A stretch of 64,000 nucleotides of DNA. It comes from Bryoerythrophyllum caledonicum. Lineage: Eukaryota; Streptophyta; Bryopsida; Pottiales; Pottiaceae. The DNA lies in assembly GCA_963971425.1 (NCBI GenBank), contig OZ020516.1, positions 34,832,199-34,896,198 of the forward strand, read 5' to 3'. Positions 1-11,480 of the stretch are shown here, one piece after another. Made by a program: the position numbers and the translations under genes. Below the pieces are notes generated by a model. The model searched no databases, was not told the origin of the DNA, and saw nothing but the letters and a program-made list of their open reading frames with translations. Numbering within the stretch: position 1 is the stretch's first letter; every line of letters starts with the position of its first letter.

Positions 1-906
1 ATGAATTTTTGGGAAACAGTCTGCAGGTATGTAGCTCAGGTTTCCCGGGAACACGTTCAAGCGATTGAAGAGTTTTCTGATGTTCGTTAAGTTCTTCATT
101 AGTTGTGTGAAACTGATGCTGCATTCCTCCCTGCACCAATATTCACCATCTGTCATCAAACGTGATACCATGTGTTTAGATGATGGCACTAAGGCAGCAA
201 CAGGCGCAGCAGGCGCAGCAGCATCAGCAGGCGGGAATGGCACAAACACAGACGCAGTTCTTGCATTGGGCCATGCAGCCCGACCGTCCAGAACCCACCC
301 AAGACTTCATGGAACAGCAATCGAATCCAGCTGCTGCCGCACTCATGCCCGCACCACTGAGCAGGTAACTACCCTGCTCACGATTGTCTTCTTTCTCTGA
401 ATCGCGTTCTTCAGCTAATATTCTTCTTCTTTTGGTGCTTCAGTCGGGAACCTGGAAGCAACGGTGAAGCAAATCAGGCGTCCGGATTCTTTCCAGGGGC
501 ACCTCCGTCAGGCTTAGAATCGCTACGACCAATGGGCATGGTGGGAACCAGCCGAGGAATGACCATGCACGAGATGTCGCTTGAACAGCCGCATGTCCAG
601 TACAACGACGAGCAGAAGAAAGCCAAGGTCGAAGTCAGCCTGGGCTTTGTCACCTCCACCAGTGCCGCTCCTGCCGCCGACGCCGATGGAGCTTCTGAGG
701 CTGCTGCTTTCTCACGTGACCAACCCGAGCAGAACGCCAGCGGCCCTTCAGACTGGCCGCCTCATCCGGCAAATCATCACCCGAACGCCTTCGGCAACGG
801 CAACATGTTCTTCGGTCAGGTACGATAAAAAAAGCTCTGAACTTTGCTGAGTCAGAAATTTTGTGTCTGATATTCCCAGGAATACACGTCAATCAGAGCG
901 TTTTAG
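1..906 (+). CDS. Gln-rich protein, 3' exons (partial, unknown family)
   Basis: Partial gene whose 5' end lies outside the window. Proposed exons are 1-26 (donor GTATGT), 180-364 (acceptor TTTAG, donor GTAACT), 444-819 (acceptor TTCAG, donor GTACGA) and 880-906 (acceptor CCCAG). All junctions keep one frame and the protein ends QEYTSIRAF. The second exon starts with a Gln/Ala-rich run (QQQAQQAQQHQQ). The third encodes a Met/Gly-rich stretch, then EQKKAKVEVSLGF, then an Asn/His/Pro-rich tail. No folded domain is visible. The composition resembles the tail of a plant transcription regulator, which is inference only. If the last intron (60 bp) is retained, the frame instead stops at 826-828. I do not recognise the family. 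Confidence 0.6.
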
Positions 907-3340
907 TCAGGTATCTACAATCACAATATTCGACTTCCTGCGTGCTTCTGTAATCGTCTCTGATACCAAGCTTCTGTGATCGTCTCTGACTCTGGTTTTG
1001 TGATTGTAACAGAATGGGCATCATCCTGGAGCTTGGAAATGAAACGAACGCACAACTTTGAACCGAATATAGTTAGAGAGTCACTGGTAGTGAAGGAACT
1101 CTGGAGAATCGAGATGCGATGGGTACAAGCAAGGAGTCCCAGAAAGACGCACCTTGCTCGCCGATAGCACGAAATCAGGTTTCAAGAGCGTGGAAGCTTC
1201 TGTTCAAGAGCAGTGTGTTCTCTTAGCTTCAGGTAATGTGATCTCTGGTTGTCACCTGGTACGATGCTAAGTGTCCAGATCACAACGCGTTGAACAGATT
1301 GAACCAGCATTTAGATGTTTCAAGCTTTAAATGCCAGAGATTAGCGAGACTTCATGGGAGGGCGTGATTCTGGTCGGAGTAGAATGACTTTGTCACCCTT
1401 AGATATCTGCCCAGTCTTGTGTCCTAGTGTTGCAAGCCGGTGAATCTGAATGTACCATAGTGCTCTTCTCTCTGAATGACAATTGACGTCGTCTTTCCGC
1501 TGTCAATTCACAAGTTCTAGTTTCAGCTCACCGTCTAATTCCAGGTTCTAGAGCTATCTGTGCGTGTGGCGAAACGGCGGTTTTTTTCAAGGTTGTGAAC
1601 CACAGCATTGACAGTATCAGGAAATAGAAGGACGTTCTGCATATGATGTAGTTGGAAGTGGGAGCCAGTTTAATTCTTAAGGTAAATTTGGTGTTCAGTT
1701 CACTTTCTTCACCTGCAAATACGGTAGCGTTTCTCCTGCAATGAAGTTTTCCTCGGTTTTGCTGCTCTAAAAAATCACTCTGATGGTGATGAGTTCCGTG
1801 GACTTTATATGTTTTCTGTAGAATAGATTTTGTTTTGTTTTTATCTTATGTTATTTTATGCATTTGAGCATCGCAAAATAACCTATGATAACCATGAGGT
1901 TCTAAAGGTTTTAACTTGTACATTGAGATTCTGAAGTTGATTGATGATGTTTTTTTCAATACGATGTGTTGATGTGAGGATACTTTGCATTTTATTGGAA
2001 TTCTATAAATCATCATTGGTGCTTTTTCAGTAGAGTTTCAGAAAGTCAAAGTTTATGCATATGATTACAGTACTCGATAATGCATTATGTAGAGGTAACA
2101 AGTAATATCATTATCTTTGGGATCACAAGTTTGGTGGAAAATGACCATTGTATTTATACTTGGCTTTAGTTACATTCGTTTCTATCTCAAGCCAAAAAAG
2201 TGTTTTCCATAGGCAAATATGCTACAACCACTAAATATTGTTTCCCACACTAGTATATTCATATTAGTTTGTTCATGAAAATGTATCAAACAATGAAATA
2301 AAGATCAGAAATGGAAATAGCAAGATTTTAAGTTCACCAAAAATTAAGTTCGAAAAAAATATACTACAAAACAGTCGAAATTATATTGGCCGAAAACTAG
2401 AAATAGATTGTATTATATTTGGTAAAATATTGATTAAAATCAAAAGCCCCAAGGTGGGGTTTTAGTGATTTTGGGCATCTTACATCAATGTCAACAGAGA
2501 TTATGAATTTCTGAAATTTGTATTGGTGATATGCATTAGTGGGGGAATATAAAATTTGGGGGGGAATAGAAAATTGAAAACAAACACACTTGACTAAAGT
2601 TTCAAGGTTTTGAATTTCAAACGAGGAAAGTGGGCAAGGTATTGTAGAGTTGAATAGTACTAGTATAGAAATGGAATGGTACTATTTTTGAGTTGAATAG
2701 TGCAACTTTTGAGGCAGGTAGTAGTGAAGGAAAGTTCTTGGCAACCCTCCTTTTTTTTAACAATGCATAGAAATTTAGGATTTTACTATTTTCAAATTTT
2801 TTGATCTTCAAATAGAAGAAGGCATAATGATTCTATCCGATGTTTAGATGTTAGACCCAACAATTATTTTATCTTAAATTTTTTTTCTTCTTTCCTAAGT
2901 GAATGGCTACTCTCTATATTCCAATCGTTGCAAGTCTTTTCTTCTTATCCTAAACACCTCCATTATTTGTGATTTTTTGCGTGCAATGACCTAATACAAG
3001 GTAGATCTATAAAATTTATGCAATTTGTAGAGGAAAAAAATGTCATTATCTTGAGTTAAAGTATGTTGACCATGTCCGTGTAGGGAAGAAAAAAACCATA
3101 TTGCACTCTTCAATGTAGGTATCTTACAATTCATGCAGTCAAAGTTTATGAAATGTTTTGAGTTCTATCTTGCAATATTTAAATTGAAGATCCAAGGAAC
3201 AAAAATAGTAATGAGTGTTTTAATTAACCTTACAATGTCTCATCTTAGAGAGGCAATTTTTTAGGTGCTTTTAATGAAACATAGTCCCGGTAACACCATA
3301 TTTATTAATTTGGGAGATTTTCAATCTCCCAATTTAATGA
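907..3340. other. AT-rich spacer, no gene seen
   Basis: The first 700 bases are probably 3' UTR or flank of the preceding gene. From about 1680 the sequence is AT-rich with only short chance frames. No RNA gene or conserved coding signal is visible. Confidence 0.5.
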
Positions 3341-3341
3341 T

Positions 3342-3647
3342 AGTTTAGGTCGAGTCGACCTAAACTGTACCCACAGATTAGGTACTTCACTCAAACTGGA
3401 CAAAACAATTAATCGTTGAAATATTCAAATGGCCATAACTTACTCAGATTTTGTTCAAATTGGGCATGTGAGGTGTTGTTTGACATCTACAGAAAAACCA
3501 GGTGTCAAAAAACACCTCATACGCCCAATTTGGACAAAATTCGAGTAAGTTATGGCCATTTGAAAATTTTGACGATTGGTTGTTTTGTCCAGTTTCAGTG
3601 ATGTACTCAATCTGTGGGTACAGTTTAGGTCGACTCGACCTAAACTG
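3342..3647. repeat. Fold-back (long inverted repeat) element
   Basis: Two arms of about 145 bp are inverted copies of each other, roughly 85% identical by eye, around a short centre near 3490-3505. Each outer end carries its own palindrome, AGTTTAGGTCGAGTCGACCT or its variant, followed by TGTACCCACAGATT. The chance frames here exist because of this symmetry and are not genes. A small separate hairpin (GGGAGATTTTCAATCTCCC) sits just outside the left arm. It fits a fold-back MITE, with no coding capacity and no convincing target duplication. Confidence 0.8.
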
Positions 3648-3765
3648 TATTTTCCCAAAATCATGGAGTTTTCCCATTATAACGAATAAGGTGTTCGGTC
3701 CTTTAGGGGTTAATAAATACTCTCCAATTTCAAAAGAATTTAGACACCAAGACATAGGTTGTATA

Positions 3766-3802
3766 GTAGAACTACTTCCCCCTTTTGAGGGTAAACACTT
3801 TC
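3766..3802 (-). mobile_element. LINE 3'-UTR relic
   Basis: A 37-bp match (minus sense) to the conserved 3'-UTR block of the two large LINE copies, the segment reading GAACTACTTCCCCCTTT then GAGGGTA on the plus strand (compare 11335-11362 and 42954-42983). It is an old fragment without the terminal hairpin or tail. Confidence 0.6.
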
Positions 3803-3879
3803 CTAAATAAGTGCCTTAGAGACAACTAACATGTCATCTCTCCCAAAGGCTTTTGGGATACCCATACAAGAAAGTCTTA

Positions 3880-4010
3880 CGACCCCCCCCCCCCTACCAT
3901 AGTTGGATGGACTATGGTGGTAGGCACCACATTGGGACAAAGACTTGAACTCACAACCACCTCACCGGTGTGCCATGACCCAAATCCACCACACTAAGGC
4001 CGTGGTGCCT
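3880..4010 (-). mobile_element. tRNA-derived SINE-like relic
   Basis: On the minus strand, TAGTGTGGTGG at 3986-3996 resembles a polymerase III A box, and GAGTTCAAGTC at 3942-3952 resembles a B box. They are 44 bases apart, the distance found in tRNA genes. The sequence between does not fold as a clean tRNA, so this looks like a SINE head rather than a working tRNA. A poly-C tract at 3883-3894 follows on its 3' side. Confidence 0.35.
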
Positions 4011-4214
4011 CAAGAAATTGAAGTGTGTATTAGTAGCAAACCATAGATGCTTCTTGATGAACATTTTTGCTTCCTTGCATTCTTGGTAAGCATCACTAAT
4101 ATGTTGTGTTCCATCATTTGTCATGCACATTTCACATTTTTTTGCAAATTCCATGGGTAGCATTGATAGTATTGGAGAACATTTTATGACCTTGTGCAAT
4201 TTATAAATGTCTAT

Positions 4215-4598
4215 TAATGCTAATACAACTTCTATGCAATCCCATACTCAATAGCAGCCATAAAAAAACTAGACAAAAAAAACATAAAAGTATAGAAAAT
4301 AATTTGTGGTCTATCCAAATGTATGGCAAATGTTATGAGAAATCTTCCACACAATTTTTTTGGATTGGAAACATTCTCCCAAAAAATGAGTATCTTACAT
4401 ACATTGGAGAACAATTAGAAGATGCCCTCAAGAATAAAGGTAGATGTGAAAAATTCTATAAAGGACTATTCCTTGTCATCTCAAGCAAACAAGGAAGAGC
4501 CAAATAACTTCCTAGGATAAAAAGCCAATATTGCTATAGATCTCGCATCACCCACACAATATATCTATTCAAAACTAAGGATAAAGCCCATCTAAATG
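4215..4598 (+). pseudogene. LINE ORF relic (segment after the reverse transcriptase)
   Basis: The frame 4217-4507, continued with a stop to about 4598, aligns with the segment just after the reverse transcriptase in the large LINE copies. YIGEQLEDALKNKGRCEK here corresponds to CIGEQLQNALNDKGRLEK there, and RSRITHTIYLFKTKDKAHL continues the match. Many substitutions and a stop show it is an old copy. It is cut at about 4598, where Ty1/copia sequence begins. Confidence 0.75.
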
Positions 4599-7500
4599 TG
4601 GACAAAGCTGCATGGTCTATACAAGTTGAAATCAACAAATAGAAGGTTGACACTGAAATTGCAATTTTATAGTATTAAAATGACGCAGAAAATAAGTCCA
4701 GATGAGCATATGAGGAATGTGAATACCCTCATGGCGCAACTGGAAAACATTAAAGTTACAATTCTAGACAATGAGTTCAATGACAAGGTACTTACCATTC
4801 TTCTATAGTCATGGTTGTTCTTTCAACAACTTTATTGCAACACGAGAATCTCCTTTAAGGTAGAGGCATCCAATTCCGATCAGTTAAGCCAATTGGGGAC
4901 TCAAATGACATTGTATGTCAAAAACATTTATGTAGAAAGATGTAGAATTAGGAATGAAACTTAGCAAATATGTTTTCAAATTTAATCTCAAAGAATTGCA
5001 ATTGATATAGAATTTAAAAGTCCAAAACCACCAGAGCTTATAATCAAATTGTAGAATAGGTGAGATTGGTGCCTTCCTTTGCCCAATGCCAAAAGTGAGA
5101 GTGAGTGAAAAGAGAGAAGACATGCCATAGATAACCAACTCATGGAGGTACCCAATGCCGATCTGCCTTGTTCAACTTTCGAGGCAAGGTCACCAATGAG
5201 AGCTCAATTGAGGTGGCACACTTCATGACCCAATGTCGATAATGACTGGAGTTTTCATATTTTGAGTTATCGGTTTTGGGTGGCTTCATGCACCACTTTC
5301 ATGCACCATTCCATGCATACTCTACTAATCGAAATTGGGTGGCCGATCAAAATTGGGTGCCTCTACCTTATCCTTTTTCGAGCTTGAAGCCATGTTGTTG
5401 TACAAAGATGGGATTTGCACACGGCTGAAGGAGCGCGACGACCTAGAAGAAGCACTGGTGGTCATTGGACGACTAAATTTGAGTTTTGGAAGCTGAAGTA
5501 CAAGATTATAGAGCTCGAACTACATTAAAGACTAACATGAAGCACTTGGAGGCGTAGCTCTGAACCAACTCGATGGAGACTCACACCCCAACAATCAAGA
5601 ATCTCATCATCAGGGATTCGCAAGGTATGCGTGGCAGAAACCTATTTGTTCAACTCGAAAGATGAGTGGTTCCTAGATAGCGGGGCTAGTAAGCACGTGA
5701 CAGAGAACATGGAGCTTCTAACAATCGTCAAAAAGGGTATGAACTCTCAAGTGACAACCGCAGGTGGTTGTGCTCTATCAGTAGGAGCTCAAGGAGCTAT
5801 AAACCTTTAAGGAAATATAATGATTCCACACGTTCCCTACATACTAGGATGTGTAAAAATTGACTATCGTTGTACCGACGCAGGTCATCTCACCTTGTTT
5901 GGCCCTTGCAATTGTTGAATATTTGCCAAGAGTAACCCTAAACGAGTTATGCTCATAGGAACTTGCACCCACTCTGATAATCTTTACTGTCTTAGTACCT
6001 CACTTACAGGGCCATCAAAAAAGCTTAAACTTTTTGCCAATATGGCGAGTGCTAGGTCACATATTAGAACCAATTTATGGCATTGTAAAATGGGATACTT
6101 GAATTTTCAGTCACTATATTGTCTATCACACCAGGGCATGGCAATAGGTGTTTCCCATTTAGCTAAAGCTCACAATCTGAATGAAGCTTGCATGCTTGGA
6201 AAACAACACACTCATTCCATACCAAGAGCTAGTCTGTCACTCACTACTCGCCCCTTGGAATTAATTCACATGGATTTTTATGAGCCTTTTCCATACAAGT
6301 CACTTCTTGGCAACATGTATATATTGACATTCATAGATGACTATTCTAGATGAGCTTGGATATACTTTTTACAAGCTGAAAACGACACTTTCAGTACATT
6401 TAGAGAATTATGGTGCATGGATGAGAAGGAAAGTTAAATTCCTCTATCATTCCTTAGATCAGATCGCGGGGGTGAGTACACGTTGAAACAATTTAACTTA
6501 TTTTGCAAGAAAAATGGTATACAACGGCAACTAACAATACTACACATCCCACAATAAAACGGCATTGCAAAAAGGAAAAATTGGCAGCTCTATGAGACGA
6601 TGCAAACACTATTGTTAGGCGCCAATCTACCTGTATTTCTTTGGAAAGAAGCTGCAAGGTCTGCAAACTATGTCGCAAACAAGATGTTACACAAAGTACT
6701 AGACCCTATTAGACCTCTAAAAGAATTTACGCGCAAGAAACTAGACCTTTCTCATCTTTGTGTGTTTGCTTGTCAGGCTTATGTCCTTGCCAACAAACTT
6801 CAGCAAAAATGTTTTTGATCTATATCAGTTGGTTTTGACAACAGTTCTAAGGCCTAGAGGTTGTACGATTATGTTAGAAACAAAATATTGATCTCATGGG
6901 ATGTCACATTTCACAAACAAACGTTGGGATTTCCCTAACAAGTTGCTTCCTCTATGGCTTAGGACGACATATTAAGAGACTTTTTAAACCTAAACGTATC
7001 GGTGTCTCTACCACAACCTAGAAAATCCAGCATTACTCTCACGCCATCTACATGGAATGCTACGGACTCCTTAGAGCCCATAGGGCCTATGTCTACATCA
7101 CCCATCAAGCAACCAATAGCTTTAGTTTGGGACAACACCAAACTTTCTTAACCGCGCAACAATCTACTACAGGGAATTCGTCTCTTAACTCACTCCACAG
7201 GGTATGACTCTCCTCAACGTGTTGATACTAATAAAAGTCTAATAACAATAGTGAAGTTAACATATCTTTGTTTCAACGGGTCTCAGACCCACCAGGACTT
7301 TATCCAACGCCTTGTTGCTCAAATAGATTTAGGAGGCAAAACATTTGCCTTGATGTAAAGATGACTATCCTCAAAAGAATACCTCACGACAAAACAACAA
7401 GGTGGATTTGTGCACTTCAACAAAGTCTTCAACAAAGTCTGCGCAGATGTTGTGAGACGATCAACACCTACCTTATCTCAAAGGGCTTCAAATGCAGCCA

Positions 7501-8600
7501 TTGCGACTATAATCTATACTATAGTGGATGGGGAAGGAATCAATTCCTCTTTATTATCTATGTAGATGACTAATTTATTATTGGAAATGATGATGAGGTT
7601 AATCTACTCACTGCCCAATTGGAAGCTGAATTCAACATCACTGATGTAGAGATTGTCGCCAAATAATATCTTGGCATAGAGTTTATTAGACTACTTGCAC
7701 AAATTCTTCTTTCACAACATTGGTATGCATTAGACATACTCTGCAAATGTGGAATGGAAGATAGTCGTATGGAACATGTACCGCTTCCTCCAGGAACACA
7801 ACTACTCTCAGATATGAACTCACCTTATGTTGATGCAACATATTACAGCATGTTGGTTGGTAAACTTATCTTTTTAATAAATACCCGACCCTATCTTGCA
7901 TATGCTGTGAGTGCGGTCCCCTAATTCATGTCTGCGCCTCAGTAGGCCCATCTTGACGCGGTCTTGCAAATTCTAAGATACATTAGAAAAACATCAAATT
8001 TTGGTTTCTTTTATGCTAAGAAGACTCAACACCAACCCATCGCTTCACTGATGCAACTAGAACAAGAAGATCAATCAATGGATATTGTTTTGTTCTTAGA
8101 GGTGCAACAACCACCTTGCGATTGAAACAACAACAAACAATAGCTAAGTCATCTGCCTTATTGAAATATGTCAGTTTATCAACGGGGTCCTTAAAAGCGG
8201 TTTAGCTTCAACGCCTGCTTCAGGAGGTTGAATTTGACAAACACACCAAGCAACCAATTTTGGTCGGCTATTCCAACAACCAAGTTCAAGCAAACATCAA
8301 ATATGCAAAACCAATCCAAGTATTTTGTGACAATCAATCAACACTAAAATTGGCTAAAATCTAGTCTTTTATGCAACGACAACAAAAATTGAGATTCATC
8401 ACCATTTTATTTGAGAAAAGGTATGAGGGAGCAAGAAATCATCTTGGACTATATCTCTACGGATGAGCAATCTCCAAATATCTTCACAAAGTCCCTTCCT
8501 TAAACTAAATTTGAGAAACATAGGGCATCTTTCCAAATTATCAACCAAAAACCTCGACATCCTAGATTTCAAAACTTAGGTCATGGGTATTCTACTACTC
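4599..8600 (+). pseudogene. Ty1/copia retrotransposon relic (gag-pol)
   Basis: Decayed copia internal region in normal order. A gag piece (TKLHGLYKLKS, about 4600-4810) is followed by a protease piece with WFLDSGASKHVT (about 5665-5700). The integrase starts with a zinc-finger-like stretch and LELIHMDFYEPF (5950-6350) and continues with SDRGGEY (about 6460). The reverse transcriptase keeps FLFIIYVDD (7540-7570), and the RNase H region has SINGYC (about 8070) and ends near 8520. Many stops and frameshifts break it. The 5' LTR, leader and gag start are missing, because the relic abuts a LINE fragment directly. No LTR pair was found. Confidence 0.85.
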
Positions 8601-9499
8601 CATCTACACTTTTTGTGGATATTCTACACATGTGCATCTACCTAAAATTGTGCCCCACTAAAATCCATAACTTGCTTCTCACATCCCTCTAACTATAAAA
8701 CAGACCTGGCATAGAGTCCTCTCTTCACAACATACACTTTGGACCCGGCGAATTGATACTCACCGAAACTTGGGTCCCTACAACTTGCCCTCTCAAAGTC
8801 AATGGATGTCTTATCCACAAGAATAACTTCGAGGACCACTCCATTAGCTTTGGAAAAAGTAGTAATCGTGTAAGAAAAATTTACATCTCATGAAGGCACA
8901 TGAATCAACATCAAATCTTAGATTCAACCCAACTACATCAACTTAACCTATCTCACCTCCATCGACTCTACCATCAATCTTTTGTCCCCGTACTACATCC
9001 TCTCTCGCAGCAAGCTCTACTAACTCAGACATCACACAAAACTACTTCGACAACATCAAGTAGACCCTCTAGATACAAACCCAAAGGATCTCAGTTTGCA
9101 ACAACAAGGCACAACTCACCCATACCAACACAACAAATGCATTGCTTCAAAGTTCAAGCGATAACACCTACCATACTACGCACTCTATTTATCTTGAATC
9201 TACACTCCTCCAAAACACGTTTAAAGCGTTATTAAGGTTTTAGGACTCACGCAAAGGTGTTGAGAAACTTGTCGTGCCTCAATGTAGAAACAATTAGAAT
9301 TAGTTCATTCATTTGCCTAGATTATTTCTTAGATAGCACATTTGCTTAGGCTATCTGCTAACATATTGGCTCTACCACCTTTGTTTAGTGTGCTTAGTCG
9401 TTTATTTGTACTGGCTTCCATCTCTCTATAGATCATCTTTTAACATTGTTCACAGATCGCGTTTGACCTTTTGATAAATCCTCATCTCGATCGGCAGGT
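8601..9499. other. Spacer after the copia relic
   Basis: Low-complexity AC-rich sequence that may include decayed copia 3' sequence or LTR. I see no gene and no matching repeat at the other end. Confidence 0.4.
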
Positions 9500-10085
9500 A
9501 TGAGCTCTATGGCAACAAGAGCCACATCTATGGCGTCAACTTGTACACCTCGGCAAACTCTAAACAAATGCTTGCGTAAGCCGTCGCATCTCTAACGGCG
9601 CTCCTGTAGTGCTACGGCACTGACAATATTAACATCGATATTGAAAATTCTCCATCAGCAACACCAACTTTGTCTCCTTTGTTGGCCGCCTGATCTTCAC
9701 CTTGAAAAATAGTGGCATGTTCTCCATCAACAGTATTCCGTTTGAGTACGACCATGTTGCACTCTACTCATCGCTATACAACACCTATGGGGCTTACATC
9801 AATCTCATCAACTATCAATTCTACGGTGGCAAGAGGTTGAGTACGTGTGCAAAGTACATGGCGCGGTTCAAGCAGATTGTTGCACAACCGCCGGTGGAGA
9901 AGGTCGGGCTCAGCACTTAGGTGTCAAATTAGACGGACTGCATCTCCGGAGTAGAGTTTGTGAATTGCATGTCCTCAATCAAGAGCCCAAACGCCATCGC
10001 CAACGTGTTCTTGTGGAGCGCCAATCTCTCCAAGAGATACCACAACTTCTCCACCGAGAAAGCTTTGGCCCTCATTCTTTCTAGT
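9500..10085 (+). pseudogene. GH18 chitinase-like pseudogene
   Basis: Translated pieces in two frames line up with the plant narbonin/chitinase-2-like GH18 family. They are a segment before the active-site strand (LTALL), DNINIDIEN at about 9627-9653 matching the family DGxDxDxE strand, FVGRLIFTLKNSGMFSI (9665-9730), YGAYINLINYQFYGG (9785-9828), and a C-terminal piece with NVFLWSANLSKRYHNFSTEK (about 10000-10060). Stops at several points and at least one frameshift rule out a working enzyme. The catalytic Glu position is still readable as Glu. The N-terminal third is absent or unrecognisable. It lies among transposon relics. Confidence 0.65.
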
Positions 10086-10997
10086 AAATTAGAGAGCTAC
10101 ACTTAAAATTTGATATTTTGGTAGAAGTAAAATACTATTTTAAAAAAAACATCTCCATTTTATAGGTTGCAATAAATGTGATTGCCTTAAAATGGATGGA
10201 TGGGAATCATTTCTATTGACAAGATATTAAGAAAAAAATGTTTTATTAGCAATGCAATATGTGGATGTATGGGCATTCAAGGTTTCATACGGGTATTTGT
10301 AGCATTGTAGGATTGAAGTATTGGATATAAAAAGGATAGTTTCTAATTGGAAGAATTGTTATTGGATCCTATCATAATGGATCAAGGGTTTTTCATTAGC
10401 AACTAACACTTGGAAGTTGGATTGGCCTTGAATGTTCCTATTAGAATTATCTTGGAAGTCATACATGAAGAAGAAAAGGAAGACAAGATTTTATCATGGA
10501 GAACAAATTGAGCATGCTCTTGTGTTCTATTTACTATCGTAAGACAATAATATACGAGGTGACAAACGGGATTGAAACCTTTTTACTTTGAAGTTATCTA
10601 CAATTTGAACTTTATTGTTGCATAATCATTAACACATGATGAATATTCCTAGACATTATATCCTTTTTTTTAGACTTATTTTATGCACTGCATACATTGT
10701 GTGATTTATTTAAAGACACATGTTTGAAAATGAAATATATTTAATAATTTTCTTTGAATTGTATTAGTTGTAGGTTTTGTAGTAACGTAATATGTATTTG
10801 ATATATTCAAATGTAATTTTTCATAATACAGATATGAGTGAAATTTGTATTTTAGCATTTATTTGCATGGTTCTTATACACAAAACTAAAAAACATCACT
10901 ATTTACTACCAATTTATATATATATTTAAATAATATATTATACTAAAAATAAATGAAGAATAATGTATGAATTATAATAGAGTTTTATTTGGTTATA
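10086..10997. other. AT-rich spacer, nothing recognised
   Basis: Very AT-rich, with no frame of coding character, no inverted-repeat ends and no RNA gene seen. Confidence 0.5.
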
Positions 10998-11243
10998 GAA
11001 GAAGAAGAAGAAGAAGAAGAAGAAGAAGAAGAAGAAGAAGAAGAAGAAGAAGAAGAAGAAGAAGAAGAAGAAGAAGAAGAAGAAGAAGAAGAAGAAGAAG
11101 AAGAAGAAGAAGAAGAAGAAGAAGAAGAAGAAGAAGAAGAAGAAGAAGAAGAAGAAGAAGAAGAAGAAGAAGAAGAAGAAGAAGAAGAAGAAGAAGAAGA
11201 AGAAGAAGAAGAAGAAGAAGAAGAAGAAGAAGAAGAAGAAGAA
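10998..11243. repeat. (GAA)82 microsatellite, the LINE copy 1 tail
   Basis: An uninterrupted trinucleotide run of 246 bases. Read on the LINE sense (minus) strand it is (TTC)82 directly after the 3' hairpin. The second LINE copy has only four units at the same place, so the run began as the element's tail and then expanded. The poly-Arg, poly-Glu, poly-Ser and poly-Phe frames over it are artefacts. Confidence 0.95.
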
Positions 11244-11273
11244 CGCCGTTTCCCGAAGGGAACCGGCGAGAAT
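11244..11273 (-). other. 3'-terminal hairpin of LINE copy 1
   Basis: In sense orientation GCCGGTTCCC, loop TTC, GGGAAACGGC folds into a ten-pair stem with one G-A mismatch, immediately before the TTC tail. The same position in copy 2 keeps the stem with different bases. Such 3' stem-loops are bound by the reverse transcriptase in stringent LINEs (UnaL2 and similar). That role here is inference. Confidence 0.7.
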
Positions 11274-11480
11274 AAAGTGTCTGTTCGTTCCATTGCTAAG
11301 ACCATGCCCACCGGACAAGGAATTAGCAAACTGGAACTACTTCCCCCTTTCGAGGGTAGACACTATGTAACGAGTAGCCAGAAACCAACCAACAACGACC
11401 AACCACGACCAAACTAACTAAACAAAAAAAAACAAAACCAAACATGCAGCCAATCAAGAAGAGACAAAGTGGCGAAGTTC

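Noticed and set aside
3940-4000. Functional tRNA gene
   Set aside because: A and B box matches are at the right distance, but the acceptor and anticodon stems do not form, and a poly-C tract follows. A SINE head is the better reading.
10938-11417. Four long frames coding poly-Phe, poly-Arg, poly-Ser and poly-Glu
   Set aside because: They are translations of the (GAA)82 tail of LINE copy 1 and have no other content.
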